A stretch of 64,000 nucleotides of DNA from Endocalyx cinctus (Eukaryota > Ascomycota > Sordariomycetes > Amphisphaeriales > Apiosporaceae). Both the position numbers and the translations under genes were made by a program. Shown here one piece after another: positions 10,201-20,336 of this stretch. The notes beneath the pieces were generated by a model. That model was not told where the DNA came from, searched no databases, and saw only the letters and a list, made by a program, of their open reading frames with translations. Each line of letters starts with the position of its first letter. Position 1 is the first letter of the stretch. The stretch covers positions 6,703,418 through 6,767,417 of the forward strand of contig BCKC01000001.1 of the NCBI GenBank assembly GCA_001600455.1, in the 5' to 3' direction.

Positions 10201-12663
10201 TTCAAGAAATGGTGCCCAGGGTTTAAGGTTTTGTCATACTACGGCACTATAGAAGAGCGAAAACGAAAGCGACAAGGTTGGAAATCAGATGATATGTGGA
10301 ATGTATGCATCACGTCCTATCAAATCGTTCTCCAAGATCAACAGGTCTTCAAGCGCCGACCGTGGCACTACATGATCCTAGACGAGGCTCATAACATCAA
10401 GAATTTCAAGTCCAAGCGTTGGCAAACCTTGCTGGGATTCAACACTCAAGCTCGTCTGTTACTTACCGGAACACCGTTGCAAAACAACCTTACAGAACTT
10501 TGGTCGCTCTTGTTCTTTTTAATGCCATCGGAAAATGGGATTGGAGGGTTTGCAGACTTGGCCGAATTTCAAGATTGGTTTCATAAGCCCGAATCTCAGA
10601 TCTTAGAGAGCGGCAGAGAGCAGATGGATGATGAAGCACGAGCCATTATTGCTAAGCTTCACAAAGTTCTCCGACCTTATCTGCTTCGTCGACTAAAGGC
10701 CGATGTCGAGAAACAGATGCCGGCCAAATACGAACACGTCGAGTTTTGTCGACTATCGCGGCGTCAACGAGAGTTGTATGATGGTTTCCTAGCACGAACC
10801 GACACCAGGGAAGCCTTATCATCTGGTAATTATATTTCAGTCATCAACTGTCTCATGCAGCTGCGTAAAGTCTGTAATCATCCCGATCTCTTCGTCGAGC
10901 GGCCCATCATGACATCTTTTCGTCAATCGAAATCTGTTGTGTCTACATACACATTTACACACAATTTAATTCGAGATAGACTTCTCGCCATCCCTCCTAT
11001 GAGCACCGTCAATCTAGGGTTTCTCAATCTAATTCCAACAGAACACGAGAGCTCGTCGAAGACAATTTGCGAGCGAACATCCCAACTTAATTCCCGTGCT
11101 AGCTTCCTCGAGCTTCGTGATATCCAAAGAACCAGGGCTCAGGCAGCGTACATGGACCTAGATCCGTCCACCATCGAATCTAACATCATGTACTTAGAAA
11201 GCACGGGAAGGTGGGGTCGCTTCGAAGAACTGCAACACTGTGTCTACCTGAACGCTCTCCGTACTCAACAACGCCCAGTTTATGGTAAGCAGCTCACGGA
11301 CTTCTTAACATTAGGTTTAGATGAGCGACCGTTCAAGCCGCGACCGAAGATTCCGCGGAAAATTATGAGCTGGTTTGAAGAAGACTTACCAGTTCTGCGA
11401 TCCATGGTGCCAACATTAGACCAACGTGCTGCATTGATGAAAACAACCATATCAAAATTCGCTTGTGTGACACCGACAGTTGTTACACGAGATCTTGATC
11501 AGTTTGCTTTGGGATCCAAAGGAATTGAGGTCTTCGACGATACGAATCTTAAGTTGTCTGCCCCTGTTCGTTGGGCTCCCTTCTTGCCGAAAGAAGCGCC
11601 CATTGACCCGTGGCATGAATCACGCATGAGACTGAGCATTCAATTCCCTGATAAGCGACTCTTGCAATACGACTGTGGCAAGCTCCAGGCCCTCGACAGA
11701 CTCTTGCGCAAACTTCAATCAGGTGGTCATCGTGCCTTGATCTTCACGCAGATGACAAAAGTTCTCGATATCTTGGAGCAATTTCTCAATATTCATGGCC
11801 ATAAATACCTTCGACTGGACGGCGCTACAAAAGTTGAACAACGTCAAATCCTCACGGATCGTTTCAACCACGACACGCGTATACTGTGTTTTATCCTATC
11901 CACTCGATCCGGCGGTTTGGGTATCAATCTAACGGGGGCCGACACCGTCATCTTCTACGATCAAGATTGGAATCCCGCTATGGATAAGCAGTGCCAAGAT
12001 CGATGCCATCGTATCGGCCAAACAAGAGACGTGCATATCTATAGACTGGTAAGCGAGCATACCATCGAAGCGAATATCTTACGCAAAGCAAGCCAGAAGC
12101 AGATGCTTGATGACGTTGTCATTCAAGAAGGCGGTTTTACAACAGACTATTTCAACAAAATCTCGGTGCGGGACGTTATGAACGACGTTTCAGACGAGCT
12201 TGACGTGGTCGGGGATGCAATGGATCGTGTTTTAGGCGGTGTAGAAAATAGCGATCAACGTACCGTTGGTCGGGTGCTCGAGCAGGCCGAAGATCGAGAA
12301 GACGTGGACGCCGCACACGTTGCCGAAAAGGAAATTCAAGAAGACGAAGCGGATTTCGCGGAGAAGCCGGCAACTGCTAGCGCATCTGGTGCGTCTAGTG
12401 CTAGGCAAGGAACGCCCACAACGCGAGATGATTCACTGGCCCCGGGCATTGGGCGGTCTAATTTGGGATTGTTCTCAGAAACTGCCAACGTTGATAGCAC
12501 ACCCATAGAGATTGAGCATAATGCCTGGGGCGACATGATCCATACTATCGACGACTATATGCTTACTGCCATGAGAAAACAACTAGAAGGTGTACCTCTA
12601 GAACTGCCAAAAGATAAAAAGAAAGGCAAAACGAAGAAGGGCAAGGATACGCGGAAACGTTAG
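7273..12663 (+). CDS. swr1: SWR1 chromatin-remodelling ATPase (Swi2/Snf2, INO80/SWR1 class)
   Basis: A single 1796-codon exon. In order: a basic, Pro/Ser-rich disordered N-terminus; an HSA-type helical region at about 375-480 (MDHLLKQLELLRKLMQKEQQ); a long acidic region at about 505-680 (runs of Glu then Asp), fitting the H2A.Z-H2B binding part of Swr1; then the ATPase. Motif I GLGKT is at 937-941, DEAH at 1037, LLTGTPLQNN near 1063, motif V STRSGGLGINLTGAD near 1542 and motif VI QDRCHRIGQ near 1576. About 400 residues separate the two RecA-like lobes, the insertion diagnostic of the SWR1/INO80 class. The SWR1 complex exchanges H2A for H2A.Z in nucleosomes. The C-terminus is Lys-rich. All key ATPase residues are present and the length is usual for the family. 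Confidence 0.95.
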   Translation: MTTIASPKSAPTANNGIPHNASQSEDKNSSETSNIPPSSDTNLETIQNSNISPIKNETNGTHVDESITTKANHHDDDNCSVHDVIDVGERPTKRRKVRDITPPPPIIRKPKPESPPWKKIEADGPTTFTENGRRRSGRVNLVPLELQPQGPKRMTRGALSGLSAPPNPRETRSTTTNGHVNGAQKNASTNKGNLKSSKAADPAPPKLQNKKSSTNLPNRPTPRTRRHTLSPPPPAPSPKRATRTRRSSRTNRDSLDNYDQESEQPTNGGINSRSTTKIRLRVKPSTIPIVHPGQINIPPGQTLARPKIANNFEEFVSKAPEVNVKDGGWLDLVDEGPFYTEDQAQKDAEAILRIEKEVQPGGLLSEERCSAFVPEPAEEPPRQYAHMDHLLKQLELLRKLMQKEQQRHKNNAKKLAEACRDEWIRRQPKTAEQIEAEARLACIGRYKIVVKALSGTWENVKLEINRRRLEEWEAEEQRRVKAALNEAVNMSELKLQARRARFDSEILSDEEGEEEEGEEEEEEEEEDDDEEDMENTDEDASEEDIAKQEEGLEMDEDSISNDDEDNMSSSDDEDDAKSTASDEGLTQEQLREKYANVPDLSALKDPETDILDEAEQVRGETEDQGETTDESVDMDDDLGSSDEGMTSGDEGGSDLEEDDSEEDDEAPGLLGLLFGKKELKEMKQTVETSGEQHTSNDIEMADAPDTATDISISDRQHTAVKEYDQPKPPPSVPLQDQKITQKADAFELQINGKKASTPQDEADSNPPDSSHPDKELPSTLHQANGLDVPVEILEEAQQQDIEMQIVDDVGQAQKILKIATSDANPTQDLVVPSVEVTNVSPGQPQASPDTDVVTNPPSRDRSQSPRTSDTKPSDLDTNSSLVKSGMSRSGSPQAYIPHTEVPFLLRGNLREYQQYGLDWLAGLYKNQTNGILADEMGLGKTIQTIALLAHLACHHEVWGPHLVIVPTSVMLNWEMEFKKWCPGFKVLSYYGTIEERKRKRQGWKSDDMWNVCITSYQIVLQDQQVFKRRPWHYMILDEAHNIKNFKSKRWQTLLGFNTQARLLLTGTPLQNNLTELWSLLFFLMPSENGIGGFADLAEFQDWFHKPESQILESGREQMDDEARAIIAKLHKVLRPYLLRRLKADVEKQMPAKYEHVEFCRLSRRQRELYDGFLARTDTREALSSGNYISVINCLMQLRKVCNHPDLFVERPIMTSFRQSKSVVSTYTFTHNLIRDRLLAIPPMSTVNLGFLNLIPTEHESSSKTICERTSQLNSRASFLELRDIQRTRAQAAYMDLDPSTIESNIMYLESTGRWGRFEELQHCVYLNALRTQQRPVYGKQLTDFLTLGLDERPFKPRPKIPRKIMSWFEEDLPVLRSMVPTLDQRAALMKTTISKFACVTPTVVTRDLDQFALGSKGIEVFDDTNLKLSAPVRWAPFLPKEAPIDPWHESRMRLSIQFPDKRLLQYDCGKLQALDRLLRKLQSGGHRALIFTQMTKVLDILEQFLNIHGHKYLRLDGATKVEQRQILTDRFNHDTRILCFILSTRSGGLGINLTGADTVIFYDQDWNPAMDKQCQDRCHRIGQTRDVHIYRLVSEHTIEANILRKASQKQMLDDVVIQEGGFTTDYFNKISVRDVMNDVSDELDVVGDAMDRVLGGVENSDQRTVGRVLEQAEDREDVDAAHVAEKEIQEDEADFAEKPATASASGASSARQGTPTTRDDSLAPGIGRSNLGLFSETANVDSTPIEIEHNAWGDMIHTIDDYMLTAMRKQLEGVPLELPKDKKKGKTKKGKDTRKR

Positions 12664-13984
12664 GGTCGCTAACGCTGGACTTGTCCCCTTGATTAAACGG
12701 GATTAGAATGAGAATGACATGCAATTTACAGCTACAAATTCTATTTACTTATCATTGCTGGACTTGCTATGTGCGCGGGATTTCGGTGCGGAGAGAGGAC
12801 GGAAGACTGAAAATAAACGAGTCTATTGGGATTCGGTAGCTTATTATTAAATTACAGCTTTGAATTGAACGGCGAGTACGGGCGAGTACAGGCGTCTACG
12901 GGTTGTCGAGTTTTTTATCTTTTATTTTTTAATGGTTATTTTGTGTATTACACTGCATTAAAACCGGAAAGGGAAGCATTCGGGGAAAAGGACTCAGCGG
13001 GACATATCGGGTTGGTTTAGGACATCTACACTTAATCATACACATAAAAAGGGGCTCAAAGAAAGGTTTACAGTAGAAACCCGTGTATAACAACTGCAAA
13101 GTTGAGAGGACAAGAGAAGAGGTCTTTAACTGGCTACACTACATATATGTAAAGGGGGTATTGAATAAGTCGGAACCAGAACGAGAATAGCGACATAACT
13201 AGCGCTCTAAGACACTGCGTCGAATTCGGCACTTATCTCTCTCTCTCTTTTTTTTTGTTTTTCTCATCTACTTTCGTCTATTAGTGATGGGAGTTGGCAT
13301 ATGAATTTATACAGGTCGATAATGCTATAATCAGCTCCACTAATATTGATTCACGTGCATTTTATATATTGTATTATCCATGGATATACCTTAAGTAGTT
13401 AGTAGGTGATGCCGCCGTTCCTCGTCTTAGTATATTCATACAGTTAGAATGCATGTTTGAGCTCTGACTGTTATATCTACGCCGTTACTTATTATGTTTA
13501 ACTTGGAATACATATAGGTAATCAGGGAGCTTCTTTAAGCCGCAATAACTATTTGACACCAGCCGAAGGAGCCGATGGGGGTGAGTTACGTATCCTTCCC
13601 CCGCGCCGGCACTTTTGGATCCACCGAACGAACGATAACGGGGTAATGGGGTCATTATCATGCATATAACTTCATAGAACTTCTCGCAAAGAATTGCAAG
13701 ATAACAATCTAATACGCTTTTTTTTTTATGTCAGATCCGCTTAAAAATAATTATTAACTTTGCCGACGCTTACTTAGACTTTCTTGAGGGGTATATGCAT
13801 TAATCACAGGGCACTCGATACTTGCGAGGTATTAAAGCAGACGAAATAAATATACGCAGGCCAAGAAAAAAAATCAGGTTCGAGAGGGGGGATATTGCAT
13901 TTCCATTTCTCCCTTTTATAGACCAAAGATTTGAAACATTTACGCCAAGCGTGAGAAAGGCGAATAGGGGAAAAGAAAGAAACT
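12664..13984. other. intergenic
   Basis: 3' region of SWR1 and upstream region of the DUF3500 gene. It contains a small direct repeat (gcgagtacgggcgagtaca, about 12870) and short T tracts. No gene or RNA was recognised. Confidence 0.5.
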
Positions 13985-15320
13985 ATGGCAGGAAAGCAGA
14001 GCGACTTTCGCCAATACCTTCCAGACCTGAACACACCGCGGTTCACCGCGCTGGCGAAAAATGATGCTCATGGTCACGTTAAAGACTTGTATGAACATCA
14101 AGCACCACCCTGGATATACGGGTTGATATGTCACTGGCGTAAACTTTTTAAGGAACCGTTTAAGGGAATTACGAACGATGGTAAACTTGTTTTTTTCTCT
14201 CCTCCTCTCTTTCAAAGAGAGCTGTTAATAATTATTCATCTCAGGCGTCGTCCGCCCCGATCTCTTCACCCTCCGGGACGAAGGCGTACCCATCTCCGCC
14301 ATCGTCTCCGCCGCGCAATCCGTCGTTTCCCAGCTGACGCCGGCGCAAGCGACCAAGACGCTGCTGCACGTGGACTCGCCCGAGTGGCGGACCTGGTCGA
14401 ACCCGGAATTCCTCGTCAGCGACAAAGGGATCCGCATGGACGAGGTCTCGCCTCCCCTGAGGGAGGCGGTGCACGCCGTCCTGAAGACGACCTTATCCCC
14501 CGAGGGCTACGCGAAAGCTCTAGGCGCCATGCGCGTCAACGATTTCCTCGGGAAGCTGGTGGGCGGTCCGAAGGTGATGAACGAGCACAGCTACAACTTC
14601 GTCCTCTTCGGCGAACCCTCGACCGAGGCGCCCTGGGGCTTCTCCTTCTACGGCCACCACCTATGCCTCAGCGTGTTTCTGTACCGCACCCAGATCGTCG
14701 TCTCGCCCTGGTTCACGGGCGCGGAGCCCAACCTCGTCGACGAAGGGCCGTTCGCGGGGACGCGCATCCTGCGGGAGGAGGAGCGGCTGGGATTGGAGCT
14801 GATGCAGAGCTTAGACGAGGCGCAGAAAGGTCAAGCCCAAACGTACAAGCTGCTCAAGGATCCGCGGATGCCGAAGGGGAGGTGGAACCACGACGATCAG
14901 CGGCATCTCTGCGGCGCGTACCGCGATAACCGGACGGTGCCGTACGAGGGCGTCGTCGTCGCGAGCTTGGGCGCCCGGCAAAGGGAGTTGGTGAGAAGGA
15001 TCCTGGAGCAGTACCTCCTGTACTTGCCGGCGCGGGCGCGCGAGCTCAAGATCGGCGACGTCGAGGCGCGGTACGAGGAGACGTACTTCTCGTGGATAGG
15101 CGGGTACGGCGACGACGACGCGTTCTATTACCGGATCCAGAGCCCCGTGATCATCGTCGAGTTCGATCACCACTCGGGCGTTTTTCTCACCAACGGCGAG
15201 CCGGCCAAGTTTCATATTCATACCCTCCTGCGCACGCCGAACGCGGGCGATTACGGGTTCGCTCTGAGGCGGATGATTGGTGATACTGGGGTAGAGCACG
15301 ATTATGTATGGGAAGGTTGA
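13985..15320 (+). CDS. DUF3500 family protein
   Basis: Two exons, 13985-14180 and 14245-15320, phase-1 intron of 64 nt, 423 residues. Diagnostic segments are FGEPSTEAPWGFSFYGHHLC and, near the C-terminus, VEFDHHSGVFLTNGEPAKFH followed by HTLLRTPNAGDYG. The paired His and acidic residues in these blocks suggest a metal or catalytic site, but the family has no agreed function. There is no signal peptide or membrane span. Exon 1 has ordinary base composition, while exon 2 is strongly GC-rich with G/C in most third positions; the change falls at the intron. The neighbouring GNAT gene is convergent, 459 bases away. Homologues occur in fungi and bacteria, so ancient transfer is possible but not shown here. 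Confidence 0.85.
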
Positions 15321-15779
15321 AAGAAAAAATTAAATAAATAAAATAACAGAGAGAGATAAAGGCATTTTGATAATTCTGGAGGTGATGTATCTGTCTCGAT
15401 AAAGCTATGGGCCCGAGAGAGAGAAAGACTGCCGGAGGTTATAGAGGATATGTATGCCCACAGGTATTCCTAACAAAAAAAAAAACTCTTCTCCGTCTTT
15501 TCTATACTGTAATCTCAAATGAGAAACTGTTTGAACATACTCTCTCTACTTAGTCTAGAATTAAGTCTTTATATATAGCCTTTACCACCTTTCTATCTAG
15601 GTACTATATCTACTTTTTCCGCTGTTTTCAAAGTCAATATCAAACCCGCTAGCTCTTTCTCGCTTTTTTGCCCCTTGAAAAAATCATGCGCGACAATATC
15701 ATGAATTCCCTCATCCTCATACCGCCGTATATAACAAGTGTACGGGCGAAAAAAAAAAAGAAGAGGGACAATTAAAAAA
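15321..15779. other. convergent intergenic region
   Basis: AT-rich 3' regions of the DUF3500 and GNAT genes. No further feature seen. Confidence 0.5.
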
Positions 15780-16397
15780 TCACAACTTCTTAGCGTAGAC
15801 CCAATCCCGATGCATGCAATTCCTCCCAACGGGATAATCGACCTCTCCGCACTTGACGAAACCAAACCTCTCGTACAGCCTCTGCGCGTCCTTGCCCTCG
15901 CCCCAAACCGTCAACCACAAGATCTCGAACCCTTCCTCCCTAGCGCGCCTCTCGACCTCGCCGATCAGCGCGCTCCCTACGCCCCTCCCGTGGCTCCTCG
16001 AATCGACGTACAACCTCCTCAGCTCCGCGTTCCGCGCCTCCTCGCCGGGGACGCAGTCCTCGGTCGAGCGTCGGACGAGCTGTACGAACCCCTCGATTTT
16101 CCCTCCCGCTGACGAAGGGGAGGACGAGCCCGAGACCGCTACCACGGTGGCGACGCGGGGATCCGAAAGCCCCGTCTCGATCGTCGACGCGGTGAACGTC
16201 TTGTCCAGGAAGATGGCTAGGTCTTCCTTGTCCGGGACGCCGCCGCCGAAGGTCTCGGTGAAGACCCGGGCGCCGATTTCGGCGATGGCGCCGGCGTCTG
16301 AGACGTTAGCGTCTCGGATGGATATTATTGCCTTTTTTGTAACGGACGCCGGGGTGATAGAAGAGGATAGCGAGGATGAAGGGATTATAGCTGCCAT
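15780..16397 (-). CDS. GNAT-family N-acetyltransferase
   Basis: An intronless 205-residue protein. It opens the fold with ISIRDANVSDAGAIAEIGAR and carries motif A, RRLYVDSRSHGRGVGSAL, whose R-x2-G-x-G/A loop (HGRGVGS) binds the acetyl-CoA pyrophosphate. It ends with the beta6/7 hairpin LYERFGFVKCGEVDYPVGRN. About 25 Ser-rich residues precede the domain. The substrate cannot be told from sequence; relatives acetylate small amines, amino acids or protein N-termini. The gene is GC-rich like the neighbouring DUF3500 exon. The start ATG at 16397 is the first in frame; a start a few residues later would not affect the domain. Confidence 0.85.
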   Translation of the reverse strand: MAAIIPSSSLSSSITPASVTKKAIISIRDANVSDAGAIAEIGARVFTETFGGGVPDKEDLAIFLDKTFTASTIETGLSDPRVATVVAVSGSSSPSSAGGKIEGFVQLVRRSTEDCVPGEEARNAELRRLYVDSRSHGRGVGSALIGEVERRAREEGFEILWLTVWGEGKDAQRLYERFGFVKCGEVDYPVGRNCMHRDWVYAKKL

Positions 16398-17217
16398 TGT
16401 GGCGGTGGTGTCTTGATGTTGAAATAATTATTGGTATATAATAGGGGATTTCTTGATGTTTAACAATTCCTGTTATTTACTCGAAATTATGAAGAAGAAG
16501 AAAAGAATAAAAAAGAAATGAAGCAGTATCACTATCTTATAATGTAAGTTTGATATTCTAATTTCATATAAGTTATCAAATACAGTATCGTAAATTGAAA
16601 AGACGTCCTGCGAGAGTGAATCATTCAAGCTCCGAATTCTCTCCTATCTCTGTCAACGCGCGCGCCCTACGAAATACAGGTATAACTGGGTACATCCTAC
16701 ATACATCCATGACTGCATGGATATGGATATGTAAATCAATTGTACGCTAGTTACCTATAATTATCTCCGAAATAGGTTCTTATTCTTACTCCGTGAGTTT
16801 GAAAATCAAATCATTCATTGGGAAATAAATAAAGGAGAAATAAAAAGTCTATTGTAAACTGTTTTACTCTTTTCTTACAATTGAATCAATAATGGGTGGT
16901 CAGCATGCTGAATAAACATAATCTTTTTCATATATGATTTTACCAACAAGCCTGGATAGTGATATCTCGCCTTCTAGTCTCAAAATCACTCCGCGTGAAT
17001 AAATGAAACCAAACCTGCATAGTAGGACTTTCAACCTCGCTTATCTATATGTTTAACAATCAAACCACTGTAAGATTGGCCGACTTGTATTTTCGGTAAC
17101 ATAAGCAACAGTTGGAACAACTCGTACCCTCAACTCAGCAGACCCTCGTTTTCAATAATAGTTCGACGGAGAGCTTTTTTTTTTTTTTATTATTACCAAA
17201 TTTTGGCCGAGTTTTTA
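16398..17217. other. intergenic
   Basis: AT-rich, with a T tract near 17176. No gene seen. Confidence 0.5.
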
Positions 17218-17820
17218 CTATAAGGGCGAGTCCTCCTTGATCACGTCCGCTGCCCTCTCCATCGCCGCGTAAATTGTTCCCATAGAATAGTGGTCAACGG
17301 GAAAATACTGGCCTCGAGAACGCGCAGAGTCCCTCGTCCCGTATACGACCGGCCGCTGCAGTATATACAAGGCGACCGTGAAATAATTTTTTACCAGCCA
17401 TCCGGATCCTAGCGATGGGGAGCCGGCCTCGGCACCGAAGTTTCCCGGGGACGCCGGTCCTCACAGCGCGGCGGTAGCTTCTCCCGGATCTTCGAATATG
17501 CCGCCGCAGGAGGGGGTGAGCGTCGGGAGAGTTGGAAGTTGAGCTCGAGATTAACTCAGGTGGTCCTGAAAGTTCTCGACGTACATGTTAGAGATAACGA
17601 CTGGGATTCCGAAGAGACAAGTTCCGGGTTACCGATTCTGGAAAGCTCCTTGAGCTTGGGAAAATTTACAGTCCCTACAGAGATAATAACCTCGGGTGTA
17701 ACATTAACAATTCTCATTACACCTTTATGTAAGTACTGTACCTCTGTAGCAATGACGTTCAGGGTTTCGCCTTCGCAGGTGACTTTCTGCACGTTAGCTC
17801 CAGTAATGGTAACCAAGTTC
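17218..17820 (-). pseudogene. GMC oxidoreductase relic (truncated, several frameshifts)
   Basis: The minus strand keeps recognisable pieces of a glucose-methanol-choline flavoenzyme in different frames. From about 17816: NLVTITGANVQKV, then PEVIISVGTVNFPKLKEL and SRIGNPELV, the family's SAG-PQLLELSGIG block. After a shift near 17632 comes GIPVVISNMYVENFQDHLS, matching the usual GIPVVVDLPGVGENLQDH block. A further piece from about 17434 gives VVYGTRD, with LRVLEASIFPL in the next frame, then IYAAMERAADVIKED and a stop at 17218, which is the family's C-terminus. The FAD-binding N-terminal half is absent and the distance between the blocks is far too short, so there is also an internal deletion. 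It cannot make an active enzyme. Parts are GC-rich, parts AT-rich. Confidence 0.75.
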
Positions 17821-18590
17821 TATCTACTTAAATATTAGCTTTAGATACCAGGTGTTCGCATCGATTCATTGACGTGTCGAAGGGTCAACAGAAGCGGTTT
17901 TAAGACCAGAAAGAGAGAGGTACTGTTCCGTGGAAAGTAAGCATGTGAGGCGCCACTGTTCTGTAGCAAGAAATTCCAAGTATCAATATTAAGTTCTCCA
18001 AGTCAAGTCTTGGCCCACCTACATCAAACGCAGAGAGAAAATCCTTGTTTTGGGTTGAGATCCAGGCATTTCTCCACTAACTGACGATGGCTGGATGGTC
18101 AGCGGTAAAAATTCCAAAAATAGCGAGGCGCCACAGGGGACTGACTATAGAGTAAGCAATTAGTTACCTGTTTATTCCCTATAGCATATTATTAAGACTA
18201 TATTTCTAGGTCCTGAGGCTGACTCTGCCCTGTACAATTCGCTGACATAGATGTATATAACAATAGCTGTGAGACAGACATGAGAAATAAAAGCCTAGGC
18301 AATGCAGATCATCTGGGTGGGTGTCAGCATCTAATTATACTTTCAAAAAAATTAAAAAAAAAAAAAAAAAATTGGTTAATTGTGAAGAGAGAATGTTTTT
18401 TTTTTTTTTTTTTTTTCATTAATATAGGGGTTCCCAGTTTGTCCGAGATCATTACCGTGTCTTATCATTTGGGAAAAAAAGAAGAAAAAAATACGTCGGA
18501 TTATCCTGCTTAGAAGGATTGACGTCGATATTATAAAAATGATCATCTCGATATCTCAACTAGTCAGATAGCGAGGTGTAACTTCATACA
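17821..18590. other. intergenic with A18/T21 inverted homopolymers
   Basis: No gene. The expected N-terminal part of the neighbouring GMC relic is not recognisable here. A TATA-poor promoter for the lectin-like gene must lie at the right end. Confidence 0.45.
18354..18416. repeat. A18 and T21 tracts in inverted order
   Basis: A run of 18 A (18354-18371) and a run of 21 T (18396-18416) are separated by 24 bases, so the strand can fold back on itself. It lies about 175 bases upstream of the lectin-like gene. Confidence 0.85.
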
Positions 18591-20336
18591 ATGCAGCAAG
18601 ACTTTCATCGCCGCGGAGACGAATCCCAAAAGGCCTATTTTCCACCAGGTGTGCTAGAAAATAGTCAGTGGCAAGCTCAAGTTGGATTGGAAGTGTCGGC
18701 ACCGCGCGATGAGTGCGTAAACCCAGGCTTACAACTTACTCCCCAAGAGCTATACAAGTTTTCGTCCGAAAAGTTGTGTAAAACGGATCACGCCGTTTTC
18801 TATACTCAACCCCATTCAAACTCACGAAGTAGCCCAAATTCTCAAATCAGCCCAGACCCCGATATCGACACAGATCCTCGTATAGACGCGGCTCAGGGCG
18901 AGAGCGCGTGGGAGGGACTTGAAGCTATACCCGGAACGCCAACTCCAGTAGCACCTCAACTTTCAACTCGATATGCACCTTATGATGCACCTCAAGTTGT
19001 GCCCCAAGAGGAATACAACTGCGGGCCGCAAGTGCAGTCGATAACGCCGTCGTACAAGAAAAACATACAACAGCCTGTGGAGAACGAAAAAAGAAGACGG
19101 AAACGCCTCTTACTTATAATCGCCGTTGCCGTCATCTCAGTGCTCGTTATCGTCGGGGCTGTCGTCGGCGGGGTCTTGGGAAGTAGAGCAGCCAGATCAA
19201 AGAATGAATCTGAGACGACGACACCATCATCAAATGGATCTTCAGATAGTACCGATGCGCCCAAATCTATCAGAATGGGGTCCAGGCTCGCAGTCAGCGG
19301 ATACCATTCTCAGTCGGATTACTCCGTGAGACTTTTCTTTCAGGGCCCAGACAATCAGTTACGGTTTTTAAGCAGGGATAATCAAACGACGAATTGGACT
19401 GAGGCAACCGTGTTAGACACACTTCCCTATCAGCCAATGGTAAACGGATCCATCGCCGCGGCCACATATTTCATAAATCCTGTAAGTTCCTTGAAAGACG
19501 GTATTAATATTCAAGGTACTGATTAGAACTAGACCAGAATAATACTTTACTACGTTGATAACAATAACATAGCTCGGGGTCAGCAATTCAATCTTGATGT
19601 TGATGATGACGGTTCAATCCCTTTGAAAGGTAAGACTTCAAGTCTTAACATGTACCCGCTTCCAGTGGCGGAAGGAACCGTCATCTCATCTTACTTTCCC
19701 TATTTAATATCCCAGGATGCCGACAATAAAATCCGGTGGACTTTCATGCCGGGGGCGAACAGTAGCAACGCGTCGGCCCCTTGGTGGGTCAACGATACAG
19801 CGCTGGGCGTGGAATCGACGCCGCGATCAGATATGGTACTGCTTCCTATCGCGCAGAGTTATGTCGCTAATGCGGCCGGGGTGGTATATCGTAATAGCGA
19901 TGGAGAATTATCAGTTAAGATCCGCGACGAAGAAGAGGCAGACGCGGCGAATTATGCCTGGCAGAGAAATGGGTCGTTGACGACCAAGATACCGGAGTCG
20001 GCTTCAATCGGTGCCTTCACGGTGGGCCGGCCTTACAACAACGATGATCAAGTGAATACATATATTCTGTACCAAGATGAAGAAGATAACATAAACATGG
20101 TCTGGCAAGACGACGATAGCGGTTGGAAGGGACCGGAGACAGCTGATGCGTTGGGGGGAGCCATGTCTGGTACAGATATCACATGTTTAACAGCAGGTGC
20201 AGCTATCGACGGTACAGACTTATCGAGGGAACAAGATATGAATCGATGTTACTTTCAAGTCAAGAATGGGAGAGTTAAAGAAGTTTGGTACGACGGAACG
20301 AAATGGCAAGAAGTCGGTTACCTACCTTTACCCTAA
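18591..20336 (+). CDS. type II membrane protein with fucose-lectin-like beta-propeller
   Basis: Exons 18591-19481 and 19533-20336, phase-0 intron of 51 nt, 564 residues. Residues 1-165 are a soluble, Pro/Ser-rich cytosolic part. EKRRRKR then precedes one membrane span at about 172-195 (LLLIIAVAVISVLVIVGAVV). A Ser/Thr/Asn-rich stalk leads to a domain of about 330 residues with repeated blades: YSVRLFFQGPDNQLRFLSRD, ILYYVDNNNIARGQQF, KIRWTFMPG, and others ending in WQ/WYDG-type strands. The blade pattern resembles fungal fucose-specific lectins (AAL type). Basic residues on the N side give type II topology, with the lectin-like domain outside or in the secretory lumen, consistent with its N-x-S/T sequons. 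Sugar specificity cannot be read; the fucose-binding Arg/Glu/Trp set should be checked blade by blade. Confidence 0.75.

Noticed and set aside
15853..16416. Plus-strand 187-codon frame
   Set aside because: Antisense of the GNAT acetyltransferase, whose acetyl-CoA motif is clear on the minus strand.
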